Origin: an uncultured Bacilli bacterium | Lineage (GTDB): Bacteria > Bacillota_I > Bacilli_A > RF39 > UBA660 | Reading direction: 5' to 3' | NCBI GenBank assembly: GCA_910578745.1 | Contig: CAJTSN010000004.1 | Coordinates: 1 to 45,123, forward strand | DNA length: 45,123 nt | In this document: positions 24,893-32,523 of the stretch, in pieces | Numbering within the stretch: the first letter of the stretch is position 1 | How the letters are laid out: each line of letters starts with the position of its first letter | Translations under genes and position numbers: made by a program | The notes under the pieces: model-generated | Told to the model about the DNA's origin: nothing | What the model saw: only the letters and a program-made list of their open reading frames with translations | Database searches by the model: none

Positions 24893-25423
24893 ATGAGTCG
24901 TATTGGTAATAGGGTACTTACAATACCAGATAATGTTACTATTTCAACAGAAGACAACGTTGTTACAGTAAAAGGTCCTAAGGGAGAACTTTCTACAAAA
25001 ATCAACGAAGGAATTGCAGTGCATGTTGAAGAAAACAAACTTACTTTAACTCGTGCGAATGAAAATTTAAAAAAATTTCATGGAACAGCAAATAGTAATA
25101 TTGAAAATATGATTATTGGTGTAACGGAAGGTTATACAAAAAAACTAGAGATTGTTGGTGTTGGATATCGTTTTAATGCTACGGGAAAGAAACTTACTGT
25201 AAATGCAGGATTTTCTCATTCAGTAGAAGTTGAAGTTCCAGAAGGTCTTTCTATTGAATGTCCAAGTAATACAGAACTTATTATTCAAGGAATCGACAAA
25301 TGTCTTGTTGGTGAATTTGCTGCAAATATTAGAAAAATTAGAAAACCTGAGCCATATAAAGGAAAAGGTGTTCGTTATTCTGGTGAATTTATTCGCCGTA
25401 AAGAAGGAAAGAAAGCAGCATAA
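24893..25423 (+). CDS. rplF: 50S ribosomal protein L6
   Basis: A 176-residue L6 near the sarcin-ricin loop where GTPase factors bind. Two repeated domains are visible: MSRIGNRVLTIPDNVTI and VTVKGPKGELS in the first, then EIVGVGYRF and GIDKCLVGEFAANIRKIRKPEPYKGKGVRYSGE in the second. Ribosome binding site AAGGAGGA. Confidence 0.98.
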   Translation: MSRIGNRVLTIPDNVTISTEDNVVTVKGPKGELSTKINEGIAVHVEENKLTLTRANENLKKFHGTANSNIENMIIGVTEGYTKKLEIVGVGYRFNATGKKLTVNAGFSHSVEVEVPEGLSIECPSNTELIIQGIDKCLVGEFAANIRKIRKPEPYKGKGVRYSGEFIRRKEGKKAA

Positions 25424-25448
25424 TTTTTAGTAAAGGAGAGAAATACTT

Positions 25449-25811
25449 ATGATAAAAAAAGTAGCTCGTAATGAAGTACGTAAAGCTAGACATGAACGTG
25501 TTAGAGATAAAGTATCAGGAACAACTGAATCTCCAAGATTAAATGTGTTTAGATCAAACGGAAATATCTTTGCTCAAATTATTGATGATGAGAATGGAGT
25601 AACTTTATGTTCTGCTTCTTCTATCGATAAAGAATTAAAACTTACAAATGGTGGAAATATAGAAGCGGCTACCAAAGTAGGAGAATTAATTGCAAAAAGA
25701 GCAAAGAAAGCAAAAATTGAAACAGTCATTTTTGATAGAGGTGGATACCTATATCATGGTCGTGTAAAAGCTTTAGCAGAAGCAGCACGTGAAAATGGAT
25801 TAAAATTCTAA
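25449..25811 (+). CDS. rplR: 50S ribosomal protein L18
   Basis: A 120-residue L18, which binds 5S rRNA together with L5. Blocks: ARHERVRDKVSGTTESPRLNVFRSNGNIFAQIIDD, VGELIAKRAKKAKIE, and the C-terminal FDRGGYLYHGRVKALAEAARENGLKF. Ribosome binding site AAAGGAGAG. Confidence 0.97.
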   Translation: MIKKVARNEVRKARHERVRDKVSGTTESPRLNVFRSNGNIFAQIIDDENGVTLCSASSIDKELKLTNGGNIEAATKVGELIAKRAKKAKIETVIFDRGGYLYHGRVKALAEAARENGLKF

Positions 25812-25822
25812 GGAGGGTAACA

Positions 25823-26335
25823 ATGGAAGAGAGAAAAAGAGAACCACGTCCAAAGAAAGTTAAATTATACGATGACGAAGTTATCAGTCTTAGTCGTGTT
25901 ACAAAAGTAACAAAAGGTGGTCGTCATTTCCGTTTTTCTGCGACAGTTGTTGTAGGGGATAGAAAAGGAAAAGTTGGTATTGGAACTGGTAAAGCAAATG
26001 AAACACAAGATGCAATCAAAAAAGCACTTGAAGCTGCTCAAAAGAATGTGGTTCGTGTTTCATTATTAGATGAGAGAACAATTCCACATGATGCAATTGG
26101 CGTACAAGGAGCAAGCCGAGTTATTTTAAAACCTGCTTGTGAAGGTACAGGAATTAAAGCTGGTGGACCTGTTCGTAGCGTATTAGAACTCGCTGGTGTG
26201 AAAGACATCATTTCAAAGTCACTTGGGTCTAATACAAAAATTAATATGGCTTATGCTACATTAAAAGCATTAAAGGCACAGAGAACAAAAGAAGAAGTAG
26301 CTCTACTACGTGGAAAGAAAGTTGAGGAGATCTAG
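25823..26335 (+). CDS. rpsE: 30S ribosomal protein S5
   Basis: A 170-residue S5 at the mRNA entry channel, involved in decoding accuracy. The N-terminal double-stranded RNA-binding fold contains VTKGGRHFRFSATVVVGDRKGKVGIGTGKA. The C-terminal block GIKAGGPVRSVLELAGVKDIISKSLGS is typical. Ribosome binding site AGGAGGG. The L30 gene that usually follows is absent: rplO starts after one base. Confidence 0.98.
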   Translation: MEERKREPRPKKVKLYDDEVISLSRVTKVTKGGRHFRFSATVVVGDRKGKVGIGTGKANETQDAIKKALEAAQKNVVRVSLLDERTIPHDAIGVQGASRVILKPACEGTGIKAGGPVRSVLELAGVKDIISKSLGSNTKINMAYATLKALKAQRTKEEVALLRGKKVEEI

Positions 26336-26336
26336 T

Positions 26337-26780
26337 ATGAAGTTAAATACAATGAGTCCAAACTTAGGTGCTACAAAGATTCGTAAGCGAGTTGGTCGTG
26401 GTGTTGGTTCTGGTACTGGAAAAACTTCTGGTGCTGGAGAAAAGGGACAAAATGCTAGAAGTGGTGGCGGAGTACATCTATGGTTTGAAGGTGGGCAGAC
26501 ACCATTATATAGAAGAATTGGAAAACGTGGTTTTTCGAATGCTTTATTCAAAAAAGAATATGCTGTACTTAATTTAAGTGATTTAAATAAATTTGAAGAA
26601 GGAACAGAGGTAACACCAAAACTTCTTAAAGAAATGGGAGTTTTAAAGAAACAATTAAGTGGTGTAAAAGTACTTGGGAATGGGAAATTAGAGAAAAAAT
26701 TAGTTGTTAAAGCAAATCAATTTTCAAAAACTGCTAAAGAAGAAATTGAAAAATTAGGTGGAAAAGCCGAGGTGATTTAA
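26337..26780 (+). CDS. rplO: 50S ribosomal protein L15
   Basis: A 147-residue L15, a late-assembly 23S rRNA binder. Its glycine-rich arm is clear: KRVGRGVGSGTGKTSGAGEKGQNARSGGG, followed by FEGGQTPLYRRIGKRGF. The start is ATG at 26337, with GAGGAG in the end of rpsE; earlier in-frame codons lie inside rpsE and are not family-like. secY follows after one base. Confidence 0.97.
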   Translation: MKLNTMSPNLGATKIRKRVGRGVGSGTGKTSGAGEKGQNARSGGGVHLWFEGGQTPLYRRIGKRGFSNALFKKEYAVLNLSDLNKFEEGTEVTPKLLKEMGVLKKQLSGVKVLGNGKLEKKLVVKANQFSKTAKEEIEKLGGKAEVI

Positions 26781-26781
26781 A

Positions 26782-28062
26782 ATGTTTGCCAAATGTAAGC
26801 AAATATTTAATCCCGAAAATAAAGATTTAAGAAAAAGAATTTATTTTACTTTTCTTGTTTTGTTCATTTTTAAATTAGGTACAACGATTATTGTTCCAGG
26901 AATTGATAAAGACGCACTAGGAACAAATAGTTTGGGATTTTTGGAATTACTCAATGTAATGGGGGGAGGAGCTTTAGAGCAATTTTCTATTTTTGCTTTA
27001 GGTGTATCTCCATATATTAGTGCTTCCATTATCGTATCTTTATTACAGATGGACATTATTCCCTATTTCTCAGAACTTGGAAAACAGGGACAAACAGGAA
27101 GAACAAAATTGAATCAAATAACAAGGTATTTAGGAATTATACTAGCCTTTATTCAAGGTTATATCTATTCTTTTACGTTTATTCAAGGCGGAACTGTTAT
27201 TGAGTATATGACATATGCTTTAATTCTAACAGCGGGAACAGCATTAGTTTTATGGATGGCTGATCAAATAACACAAAAGGGAATTGGAAATGGAACCTCT
27301 ATGATTATCATGGCTGGTATTATTGCAACACTTCCTAATATGTTTTTCTCTTTATGGAATGAATTGGTTGTGACAACAACAATGCAAACCACATTCCTAG
27401 GTGTATCCAAATTCTTGCTATTTGTTTTGTTATATATTGCAATCTTAGTTGGAATTGTTTTCATCGAAACGAGTGAGAGAAGAATTCCTATTCAATATGC
27501 AAACAAATCAGCAACGGTTTATGGAAAAGGAAAAAGCTATATTCCATTTAAGTTAAATTCAGCAAGTGTTATGCCTGTCATTTTCGCATCAATCCTTCTT
27601 TCTATCCCAACAATTATTGCTAAGGTGGCAAAGAATGATGCAATGACATTATTTATTAATAAGTGGCTTACAACATCAACAGTAACAGGATTTATTATTT
27701 ATATTGTTGCCATTTTCATTTTCGCATATTTTTATACATTCTTACAGATGAAGCCAAAAGAGTTATCCGAAAATTTAAATAAGAATGGTGGATTTATTCC
27801 CGGTATAAGACCCGGAGATGAAACAGAAAGTTATATTAAGAAAATTTTAAAGAGAATTACAACGATAGGGGCTTTATCTTTAGCTTTTATTGCAGGTATT
27901 CCAATTATATTTGGGTCTGTTTCTAACCTTTCAACAAGTGTTAGTATTGGTGGAACAGGACTTCTTATTGTTGTTGGAGTTGCTCTTGAAACCTATAAAC
28001 AGTTAGAAAGTGAATTAGTAACAAAGAATTACCAAACAAGAAGACGAGGCCGAAGAAGATAA
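26782..28062 (+). CDS. secY: preprotein translocase subunit SecY
   Basis: A 426-residue SecY, the protein-conducting channel of the Sec translocon. About ten hydrophobic helices are visible. Family blocks are FALGVSPYISASIIVSLLQM, near the plug region, then ADQITQKGIGNGTSMIIMAGI, RRIPIQYA and the loop FIPGIRPGDETESYI. Normal length. It ends in a basic tail, and its stop overlaps the adk start by one base. Confidence 0.98.
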   Translation: MFAKCKQIFNPENKDLRKRIYFTFLVLFIFKLGTTIIVPGIDKDALGTNSLGFLELLNVMGGGALEQFSIFALGVSPYISASIIVSLLQMDIIPYFSELGKQGQTGRTKLNQITRYLGIILAFIQGYIYSFTFIQGGTVIEYMTYALILTAGTALVLWMADQITQKGIGNGTSMIIMAGIIATLPNMFFSLWNELVVTTTMQTTFLGVSKFLLFVLLYIAILVGIVFIETSERRIPIQYANKSATVYGKGKSYIPFKLNSASVMPVIFASILLSIPTIIAKVAKNDAMTLFINKWLTTSTVTGFIIYIVAIFIFAYFYTFLQMKPKELSENLNKNGGFIPGIRPGDETESYIKKILKRITTIGALSLAFIAGIPIIFGSVSNLSTSVSIGGTGLLIVVGVALETYKQLESELVTKNYQTRRRGRRR

Positions 28063-28703
28063 TGAATATTATTTTACTCGCCCCTCCTGCGGCTGGGAAA
28101 GGAACTCAAGCACAGTTCCTTGTATCTAAATATCATATGAAACATATTTCTACAGGAGAGCTTTTGCGCAAATCCTTGAAACAGGATGATGAAATTTCGA
28201 AAGAAATAAAAGAAAGAATGAACGCTGGAAGATTAGTGAGTGATGAAATCATTTTAGATCTAATTGCAAAAGAAATAGAAACTGCAAAAGAAGGCGTTGT
28301 TCTTGATGGATTTCCAAGAAATAGAGTACAGGCAATTGAATATGAACAGTTGCTTCAAAAGTTAGGACAAAAACTTGATGTTGTTTTATATCTTTCTATT
28401 TCTAAGGAAGTAGCAAAGAAAAGAATGAAAGGTAGAAGAACTTGTCCAACTTGTGGAAAAATCTACAATATGCACATGGAAGAAATGCTAGAAGAACTCT
28501 GTGGAAGTTGTCATACTTCATTAGTTAGTCGAGAAGATGATAATGAAGAAACATTTGATTTACGGTATGAAACCTATATGCGGGAGACAGATCCACTAAT
28601 TTCTTTTTATCAGGAAAAAGGTTTATTAAAACAGATTGATGCTTCTAAAGAAAAAGAAGAAGTATTTAAGAAAATAGAGCAAATTTTAAGTACGCTTTCG
28701 TAA
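28062..28703 (+). CDS. adk: adenylate kinase with zinc-type lid
   Basis: A 213-residue adenylate kinase (ATP + AMP = 2 ADP). The P-loop is PPAAGKGTQ (7-15), and STGELLRKSLK and VVLDGFPRN form the AMP-binding region. The long lid contains RRTCPTCGKIYN and, later, CGSC, the four-cysteine zinc site of Gram-positive enzymes. It follows secY as in most bacteria. The usual methionine aminopeptidase gene between adk and infA is missing. Confidence 0.97.
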   Translation: MNIILLAPPAAGKGTQAQFLVSKYHMKHISTGELLRKSLKQDDEISKEIKERMNAGRLVSDEIILDLIAKEIETAKEGVVLDGFPRNRVQAIEYEQLLQKLGQKLDVVLYLSISKEVAKKRMKGRRTCPTCGKIYNMHMEEMLEELCGSCHTSLVSREDDNEETFDLRYETYMRETDPLISFYQEKGLLKQIDASKEKEEVFKKIEQILSTLS

Positions 28704-28744
28704 GGGCAACCAGCGTGGGAAAACTTAGGCCAAGAGGTGATAAA

Positions 28745-29011
28745 ATGGCGAAGAAGCCAATAAATAAAAAAAAGGTAGAAGTTGAAAATAAAATCGATAA
28801 GGGAACTGCGATTTCTGTAGAAGGAAAAGTAGTAGAAGTTCTGCCAGGAACGCAATTTCGGGTAGAACTAGAAAATAAGCATGTTGTGATTGCTCATTTA
28901 TCAGGAAAACTTCGAATGAATAATATTCGCGTTCTACCAGGAGATACAGTCACTTTGGAATTATCAGAGTATGATTTAACAAAAGGACGTATCACATGGA
29001 GAAAAATGTAA
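28745..29011 (+). CDS. infA: translation initiation factor IF-1 with N-terminal extension
   Basis: IF-1 occupies the ribosomal A site during initiation. The S1-type OB fold is complete (ISVEGKVVEVLPGTQFRVELENKHVVIAHLSGKLRMN, then LPGDTVTLELSEYDLTKGRITWR). The protein has 88 residues against the usual 72, because a lysine-rich N-terminal stretch (MAKKPINKKKVEVENKIDK) precedes the fold. ATG at 28745 follows AGAGGTGAT; an in-frame GTG 30 bases earlier is possible but unsupported. The last codons form the 5' arm of the downstream pseudoknot. Confidence 0.93.
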   Translation: MAKKPINKKKVEVENKIDKGTAISVEGKVVEVLPGTQFRVELENKHVVIAHLSGKLRMNNIRVLPGDTVTLELSEYDLTKGRITWRKM

Positions 29012-29118
29012 ATGTAAGACCCACATTTCTGTTCAAATCGGACTAAGGGATTGGTTTCATTTTAACAGGTGAACATTTACATGAGACAAATATGTGGGTT
29101 ACCTATCGAAATAGGAGG
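29006..29118 (+). promoter_or_regulatory. predicted RNA pseudoknot leader before rpmJ
   Basis: Arm A, ATGTAAATGT (29006-29015, spanning the infA stop), is perfectly complementary to ACATTTACAT (29073-29082). Arm B, ACCCACAT (29019-29026), is perfectly complementary to ATGTGGGT (29092-29099). The arms interleave A-B-A'-B', so both stems together make a pseudoknot. A 9-bp hairpin with one mismatch (29029-29038 with 29059-29068) sits between B and A'. A last hairpin, CCTAT-CGAA-ATAGG (29102-29115), takes in the first bases of the AGGAGGG ribosome binding site of rpmJ. The likely role is translational feedback by a ribosomal protein. E. coli S4 uses a pseudoknot on its alpha operon, but this arrangement is not one I recognise. 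Confidence 0.65.
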
Positions 29119-29124
29119 GAAAGT

Positions 29125-29238
29125 ATGAAAGTAAGATCATCGATTAAACCAATTTGTAAAAATTGTAAAGTTGTTAAACGTAATGGGAAGCTTAGAATTA
29201 TTTGTACAGATCCTAAGCATAAACAAAGACAAGGGTAA
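29125..29238 (+). CDS. rpmJ: 50S ribosomal protein L36
   Basis: A 37-residue L36 too short for ordinary gene finding: MKVRSSIKPICKNCKVVKRN, then GKLRIICTDPKHKQRQG. Zinc ligands are C11, C14, C27 and H32, the classic C+ form. Ribosome binding site ATAGGAGGG, part of which is paired in the upstream hairpin. Its place before rpsM is standard. Confidence 0.95.
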   Translation: MKVRSSIKPICKNCKVVKRNGKLRIICTDPKHKQRQG

Positions 29239-29249
29239 GGAGGTACTTT

Positions 29250-29615
29250 ATGGCACGTATAAAAGGTGTGGATATACCAAATAATAAAAGAATTGAAATC
29301 GCACTTACTTATATTTATGGTATTGGTAGAAGTTTGTCAAACCAAATTTTAAGAGATGCGAATATCGATGTAAATAAAAGAGCTGGTCAGTTAGACAATG
29401 ACGAACTAGGTCGAATTCGTGATGAAGTAGAAAAATATACGATTGAAGGAGACTTAAGAAGAGAAATCACCATGAATATCAAGACAAAAATGGAGATTAA
29501 TTCTTATGAGGGAACTCGTCATAAAAAAGGATTACCAGTTCGTGGACAAAGAACCAATCGAAATGCTAGAACACGTAAAGGTAAAGGAAAAACAATTGCT
29601 AATAAGAAAAAATAG
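29250..29615 (+). CDS. rpsM: 30S ribosomal protein S13
   Basis: A 121-residue S13 in the head, forming intersubunit bridges with L5 and touching P-site tRNA. Blocks: MARIKGVDIPNNKRIEIALTYIYGIGRS, EGDLRREITMNIK and RGLPVRGQRTNRNARTRKG-like tail. Ribosome binding site AAGGAGG. First large gene of the alpha section. Confidence 0.97.
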   Translation: MARIKGVDIPNNKRIEIALTYIYGIGRSLSNQILRDANIDVNKRAGQLDNDELGRIRDEVEKYTIEGDLRREITMNIKTKMEINSYEGTRHKKGLPVRGQRTNRNARTRKGKGKTIANKKK

Positions 29616-29643
29616 TAATTCATAAAAAAGGAGGTTATATAGT

Positions 29644-30027
29644 ATGGCTTATAAACCAAGAAAACGTAAAGTAAAAAAGAATGTACCAGAAGGAATCGCT
29701 CATATTCATACATCTTTCAATAATACAATTGTTACGATTTGTGACAAGGAAGGAAATACAATTAGTTGGGCTTCTGCTGGAACACTCGGATTTAAAGGAA
29801 GTAAGAAATCAACTCCTTTTGCAGCTGGTATGTCTGCAGAAGCAGCAGCCAAAGTCGCTTATGACATGGGAATGCGTAAAGTAGCTGTATTTGCAAAAGG
29901 ATTAGGTGCTGGTCGTGAAACAGCAATTCGTTCTTTACAAACGGCAGGCCTTGAAATTACTTCTATTACAGATGTAACACCTGTACCACATAACGGATGT
30001 CGTCCACCAAAACGTCCACGTGGATAA
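29644..30027 (+). CDS. rpsK: 30S ribosomal protein S11
   Basis: A 127-residue S11 on the platform near the Shine-Dalgarno helix. Blocks: GIAHIHTSFNNTIVTICD, WASAGTLGFKGSKKSTPFAAGMSAEAAAK, and the ending TPVPHNGCRPPKRPRG. Ribosome binding site AAGGAGG. Confidence 0.98.
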   Translation: MAYKPRKRKVKKNVPEGIAHIHTSFNNTIVTICDKEGNTISWASAGTLGFKGSKKSTPFAAGMSAEAAAKVAYDMGMRKVAVFAKGLGAGRETAIRSLQTAGLEITSITDVTPVPHNGCRPPKRPRG

Positions 30028-30046
30028 AGAAAAGGAGTGTGTTAAC

Positions 30047-30997
30047 ATGTTAAACTTTGATAAACCAATTTATAAAATTACGGATTATATAGAAAGTAAT
30101 AATTTTGGTAAATTTGAACTAGAGCCTCTTGAAAGAGGGTTTGGAATAACTTTAGGGAATGCACTTAGAAGAGTGTTACTATCTTATATGCCAGGAAGTG
30201 CAATTGTAGCTACTAAAATCACAGGAGCTATGCATGAATTTCAAACAATTGATGGAATTGTAGAAGATGTAACTTCTATCATTCTAAATTTAAAAAATGT
30301 TGTGATTAAAAATCATAGTGATGAAGTGAAGATTGTATCTTTATGTGTAAATGAGGAAAAAATAGTTACAGCCGCAGATATAAAGGTAGACACAGATATA
30401 GAAATTATAAATCCAGAACAAGTAATTGCAACAGTTTCTAAAGGTGGTAAGTTGGAGATGGAATTAATGATCGCCAATGGCTGTGGCTATGTTCCATCAA
30501 CGGATAATAAAAAATATCTTGAGAATGCGCCAATCGGATATATTCCAATTGATGCCATTTATTCTCCAATTGAAAGAATTAATTATGAGGTAGAGGCAGC
30601 TCGTGTAGGACAAGATGCTAATTATGATAAATTGATTTTATATGTAAGTACAAATGGTTCTATTCGTCCAGAAGAAGCAGTGGCACTTGGCTCTAAAATA
30701 TTAATTGAACACTTTAATGTTTTAACAGAATTAAGTGAAATTTCAGATATGACAGGAATTATGACAGCAAAACAAGAAGATAGTAAACTTAAGAAATTGG
30801 AAACTTCTATTGATGATTTGGATTTCTCTGTAAGAGCATATAATTGCCTTAAAAGAGCTGGTATCAATACACTTGGCGATTTAACAGAAAAATCAGAATT
30901 AGAAATGATGAAGATTCGAAATTTAGGAAAGAAATCTTTGAAAGAAGTCATTGATAAAATTAAAGATATGGGACTTAAATTTAGAGAAGATGATTAA
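30047..30997 (+). CDS. rpoA: RNA polymerase alpha subunit
   Basis: A 316-residue alpha subunit. The N-terminal domain (dimerisation and core assembly) contains EPLERGFGITLGNALRRVLLSYMPGSA. The C-terminal domain, which binds UP elements and activators, contains LDFSVRAYNCLKRAGINTLGDL and KSLKEVIDKIKDMGL. The start is ATG at 30047 after AAGGAG; an in-frame start 27 bases upstream lies inside rpsK. Normal length. Confidence 0.98.
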   Translation: MLNFDKPIYKITDYIESNNFGKFELEPLERGFGITLGNALRRVLLSYMPGSAIVATKITGAMHEFQTIDGIVEDVTSIILNLKNVVIKNHSDEVKIVSLCVNEEKIVTAADIKVDTDIEIINPEQVIATVSKGGKLEMELMIANGCGYVPSTDNKKYLENAPIGYIPIDAIYSPIERINYEVEAARVGQDANYDKLILYVSTNGSIRPEEAVALGSKILIEHFNVLTELSEISDMTGIMTAKQEDSKLKKLETSIDDLDFSVRAYNCLKRAGINTLGDLTEKSELEMMKIRNLGKKSLKEVIDKIKDMGLKFREDD

Positions 30998-31011
30998 TAA
31001 GGAGGTAGAGT

Positions 31012-31365
31012 ATGGCTTATAGGAAATTAGGTAGAGAGAATAAACATAGAAGAAGTATGCTTGCTAATTTAACAAAAGACCTTATCATGCATGAGAGAAT
31101 TGAAACAACAGAAGCAAGAGCAAAAGAAACTCGTAAATTTGTTGATAAAATGATTTCATATGGAAAAAGTGGTTCTTTAGTATCTAGAAGAAAAGCTTTA
31201 GCTTTCTTACAAAATGATACAGAAGCTGTGAAGAAAGTCTTTGATGACTTAGCAGTGCGATATGCTACTCGTAATGGTGGGTATACAAGAATTTTAAAAT
31301 TAGATGAACGTAGAGGAGACGATGCGCTCAAAGTAATTTTAGAACTTGTTGAGAAAGATGCGTAA
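31012..31365 (+). CDS. rplQ: 50S ribosomal protein L17
   Basis: A 117-residue L17 near the tunnel exit. Blocks: MAYRKLGRENKHRRSMLANLTKDLI, RIETTEARAKETRKFVDKMI, YATRNGGYTRILKLDERRGDDA. Ribosome binding site AAGGAGG. It ends the ribosomal cluster; the downstream ECF-transporter and truA genes common in Bacillus are not there. Confidence 0.98.
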   Translation: MAYRKLGRENKHRRSMLANLTKDLIMHERIETTEARAKETRKFVDKMISYGKSGSLVSRRKALAFLQNDTEAVKKVFDDLAVRYATRNGGYTRILKLDERRGDDALKVILELVEKDA

Positions 31366-31380
31366 AGGCACCTTTTTTTG
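31364..31380 (+). terminator. weak terminator-like hairpin after rplQ
   Basis: AAAG-GCAC-CTTT followed by more T. The stem is only four base pairs, so termination may be partial. Confidence 0.35.
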
Positions 31381-31472
31381 TGGACGAGATAAATGGAAAT
31401 TTTAAGGCTAGAACTTATAAATAGTAGTCAGGAAAAGCTAGATATGTTAAAATGATATTGAGGTGATATAAA

Positions 31473-32381
31473 ATGGCAGTACCACAATTTCAATATTTCA
31501 TGCTACCTGTACTTCAGTTATTCTCTGATAGTGCTGTTCATGCTACAAACGAGTGCATACAGACGGCAATTGACTATTTTCAATTAGATGAAAATGATCT
31601 AAAATTAATGGTACCAAGTGGTAAGCAAACTTTAATAGCAAATAGAGTTTATTGGTCTTTAACTTATTTAAAAAAATCTTTACTATTAGACACAATAAGA
31701 AGAGGAGAATATAAAATTACAGAAAGAGGGTTAAAACTATTACAAACAAATCCTAAGCAAATTGATAGAGACCTTTTATCGCAGTATGCAGAATATCGTG
31801 AGTTTAGTAATCAAGAAAATCTGGTGATTGCTTCACAGGAACAAAATGAGAAGGAAGAAGATATTACACCAGAAGAAAGTATTGATAGGATTTATAAACG
31901 AATCAATGAACAACTTTGTGAGGAACTATTAGAAATCATATTCGATAAAGATCCTTACTATTTTGAGAGATTAGTAATGGATGTATTAACTAAAATAGGG
32001 TATGGAGGTTCTAATCCCAGTAATAATATCGTCACTTCAAAATCAGGCGATGAAGGAATTGATGGAATTATTAACCAAGACAGACTTGGTTTAGACAAAA
32101 TTTATATTCAAGCAAAAAGATGGAAAGAGAATGTCGGTCGACCAGAATTACAAAAGTTCGTAGGAGCAATATCGGCTCAAAAATCCAATAAGGGCATTTT
32201 TATAACAACTTCTTATTTTACAAAAGAGGCAATGGAGTATGCCAAAAATTTATCTCATCCAATCGTTTTAATAAATGGGAGTGAATTAGCGAAATTAATG
32301 ATTGAATATGGTGTCGGTGTTCAAACAAACTATTCATACGATATTAAAAAAATTGATAATGATTATTTTGAAATGATATGA
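31473..32381 (+). CDS. mrr: Mrr-type (type IV) restriction endonuclease
   Basis: A 302-residue Mrr-family enzyme, which cleaves modified foreign DNA. Residues 1-100 form the winged-helix Mrr_N domain (LITYLKKSLLLDTIRRGEYKITERGL-like). The catalytic domain has FERLVMDVLTKIGYGG, then the PD-(D/E)xK nuclease core GDEGIDGIINQDRLGLDKIYIQAKRW, with the D and the QAK triad intact. There is no methylase or partner nearby, as expected for type IV. Ribosome binding site GAGGTGA. Its position directly after rplQ is unusual. Confidence 0.9.
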   Translation: MAVPQFQYFMLPVLQLFSDSAVHATNECIQTAIDYFQLDENDLKLMVPSGKQTLIANRVYWSLTYLKKSLLLDTIRRGEYKITERGLKLLQTNPKQIDRDLLSQYAEYREFSNQENLVIASQEQNEKEEDITPEESIDRIYKRINEQLCEELLEIIFDKDPYYFERLVMDVLTKIGYGGSNPSNNIVTSKSGDEGIDGIINQDRLGLDKIYIQAKRWKENVGRPELQKFVGAISAQKSNKGIFITTSYFTKEAMEYAKNLSHPIVLINGSELAKLMIEYGVGVQTNYSYDIKKIDNDYFEMI

Positions 32382-32523
32382 ATTGCATTATGAAAAATAA
32401 AAGCATCTTCATTTTTAAGAGTAAAAAATGATAAACTAAAAATAATTCGATATTCTCAATTATTTTAAATAGTATTAGCCGATAATAGGAAACAATAGAA
32501 TTCTTATGTAGGGGGGTGAAGTT

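Noticed and set aside
24856..25038. Minus-strand frame opposite rpsH and rplF, and similar frames opposite rplB, rplN and rpoA.
   Set aside because: Shadows of conserved ribosomal genes; codon pattern follows the plus strand.
31017..31331. 104-codon minus-strand frame opposite rplQ.
   Set aside because: It lies wholly within a certain ribosomal gene and has no start signals.
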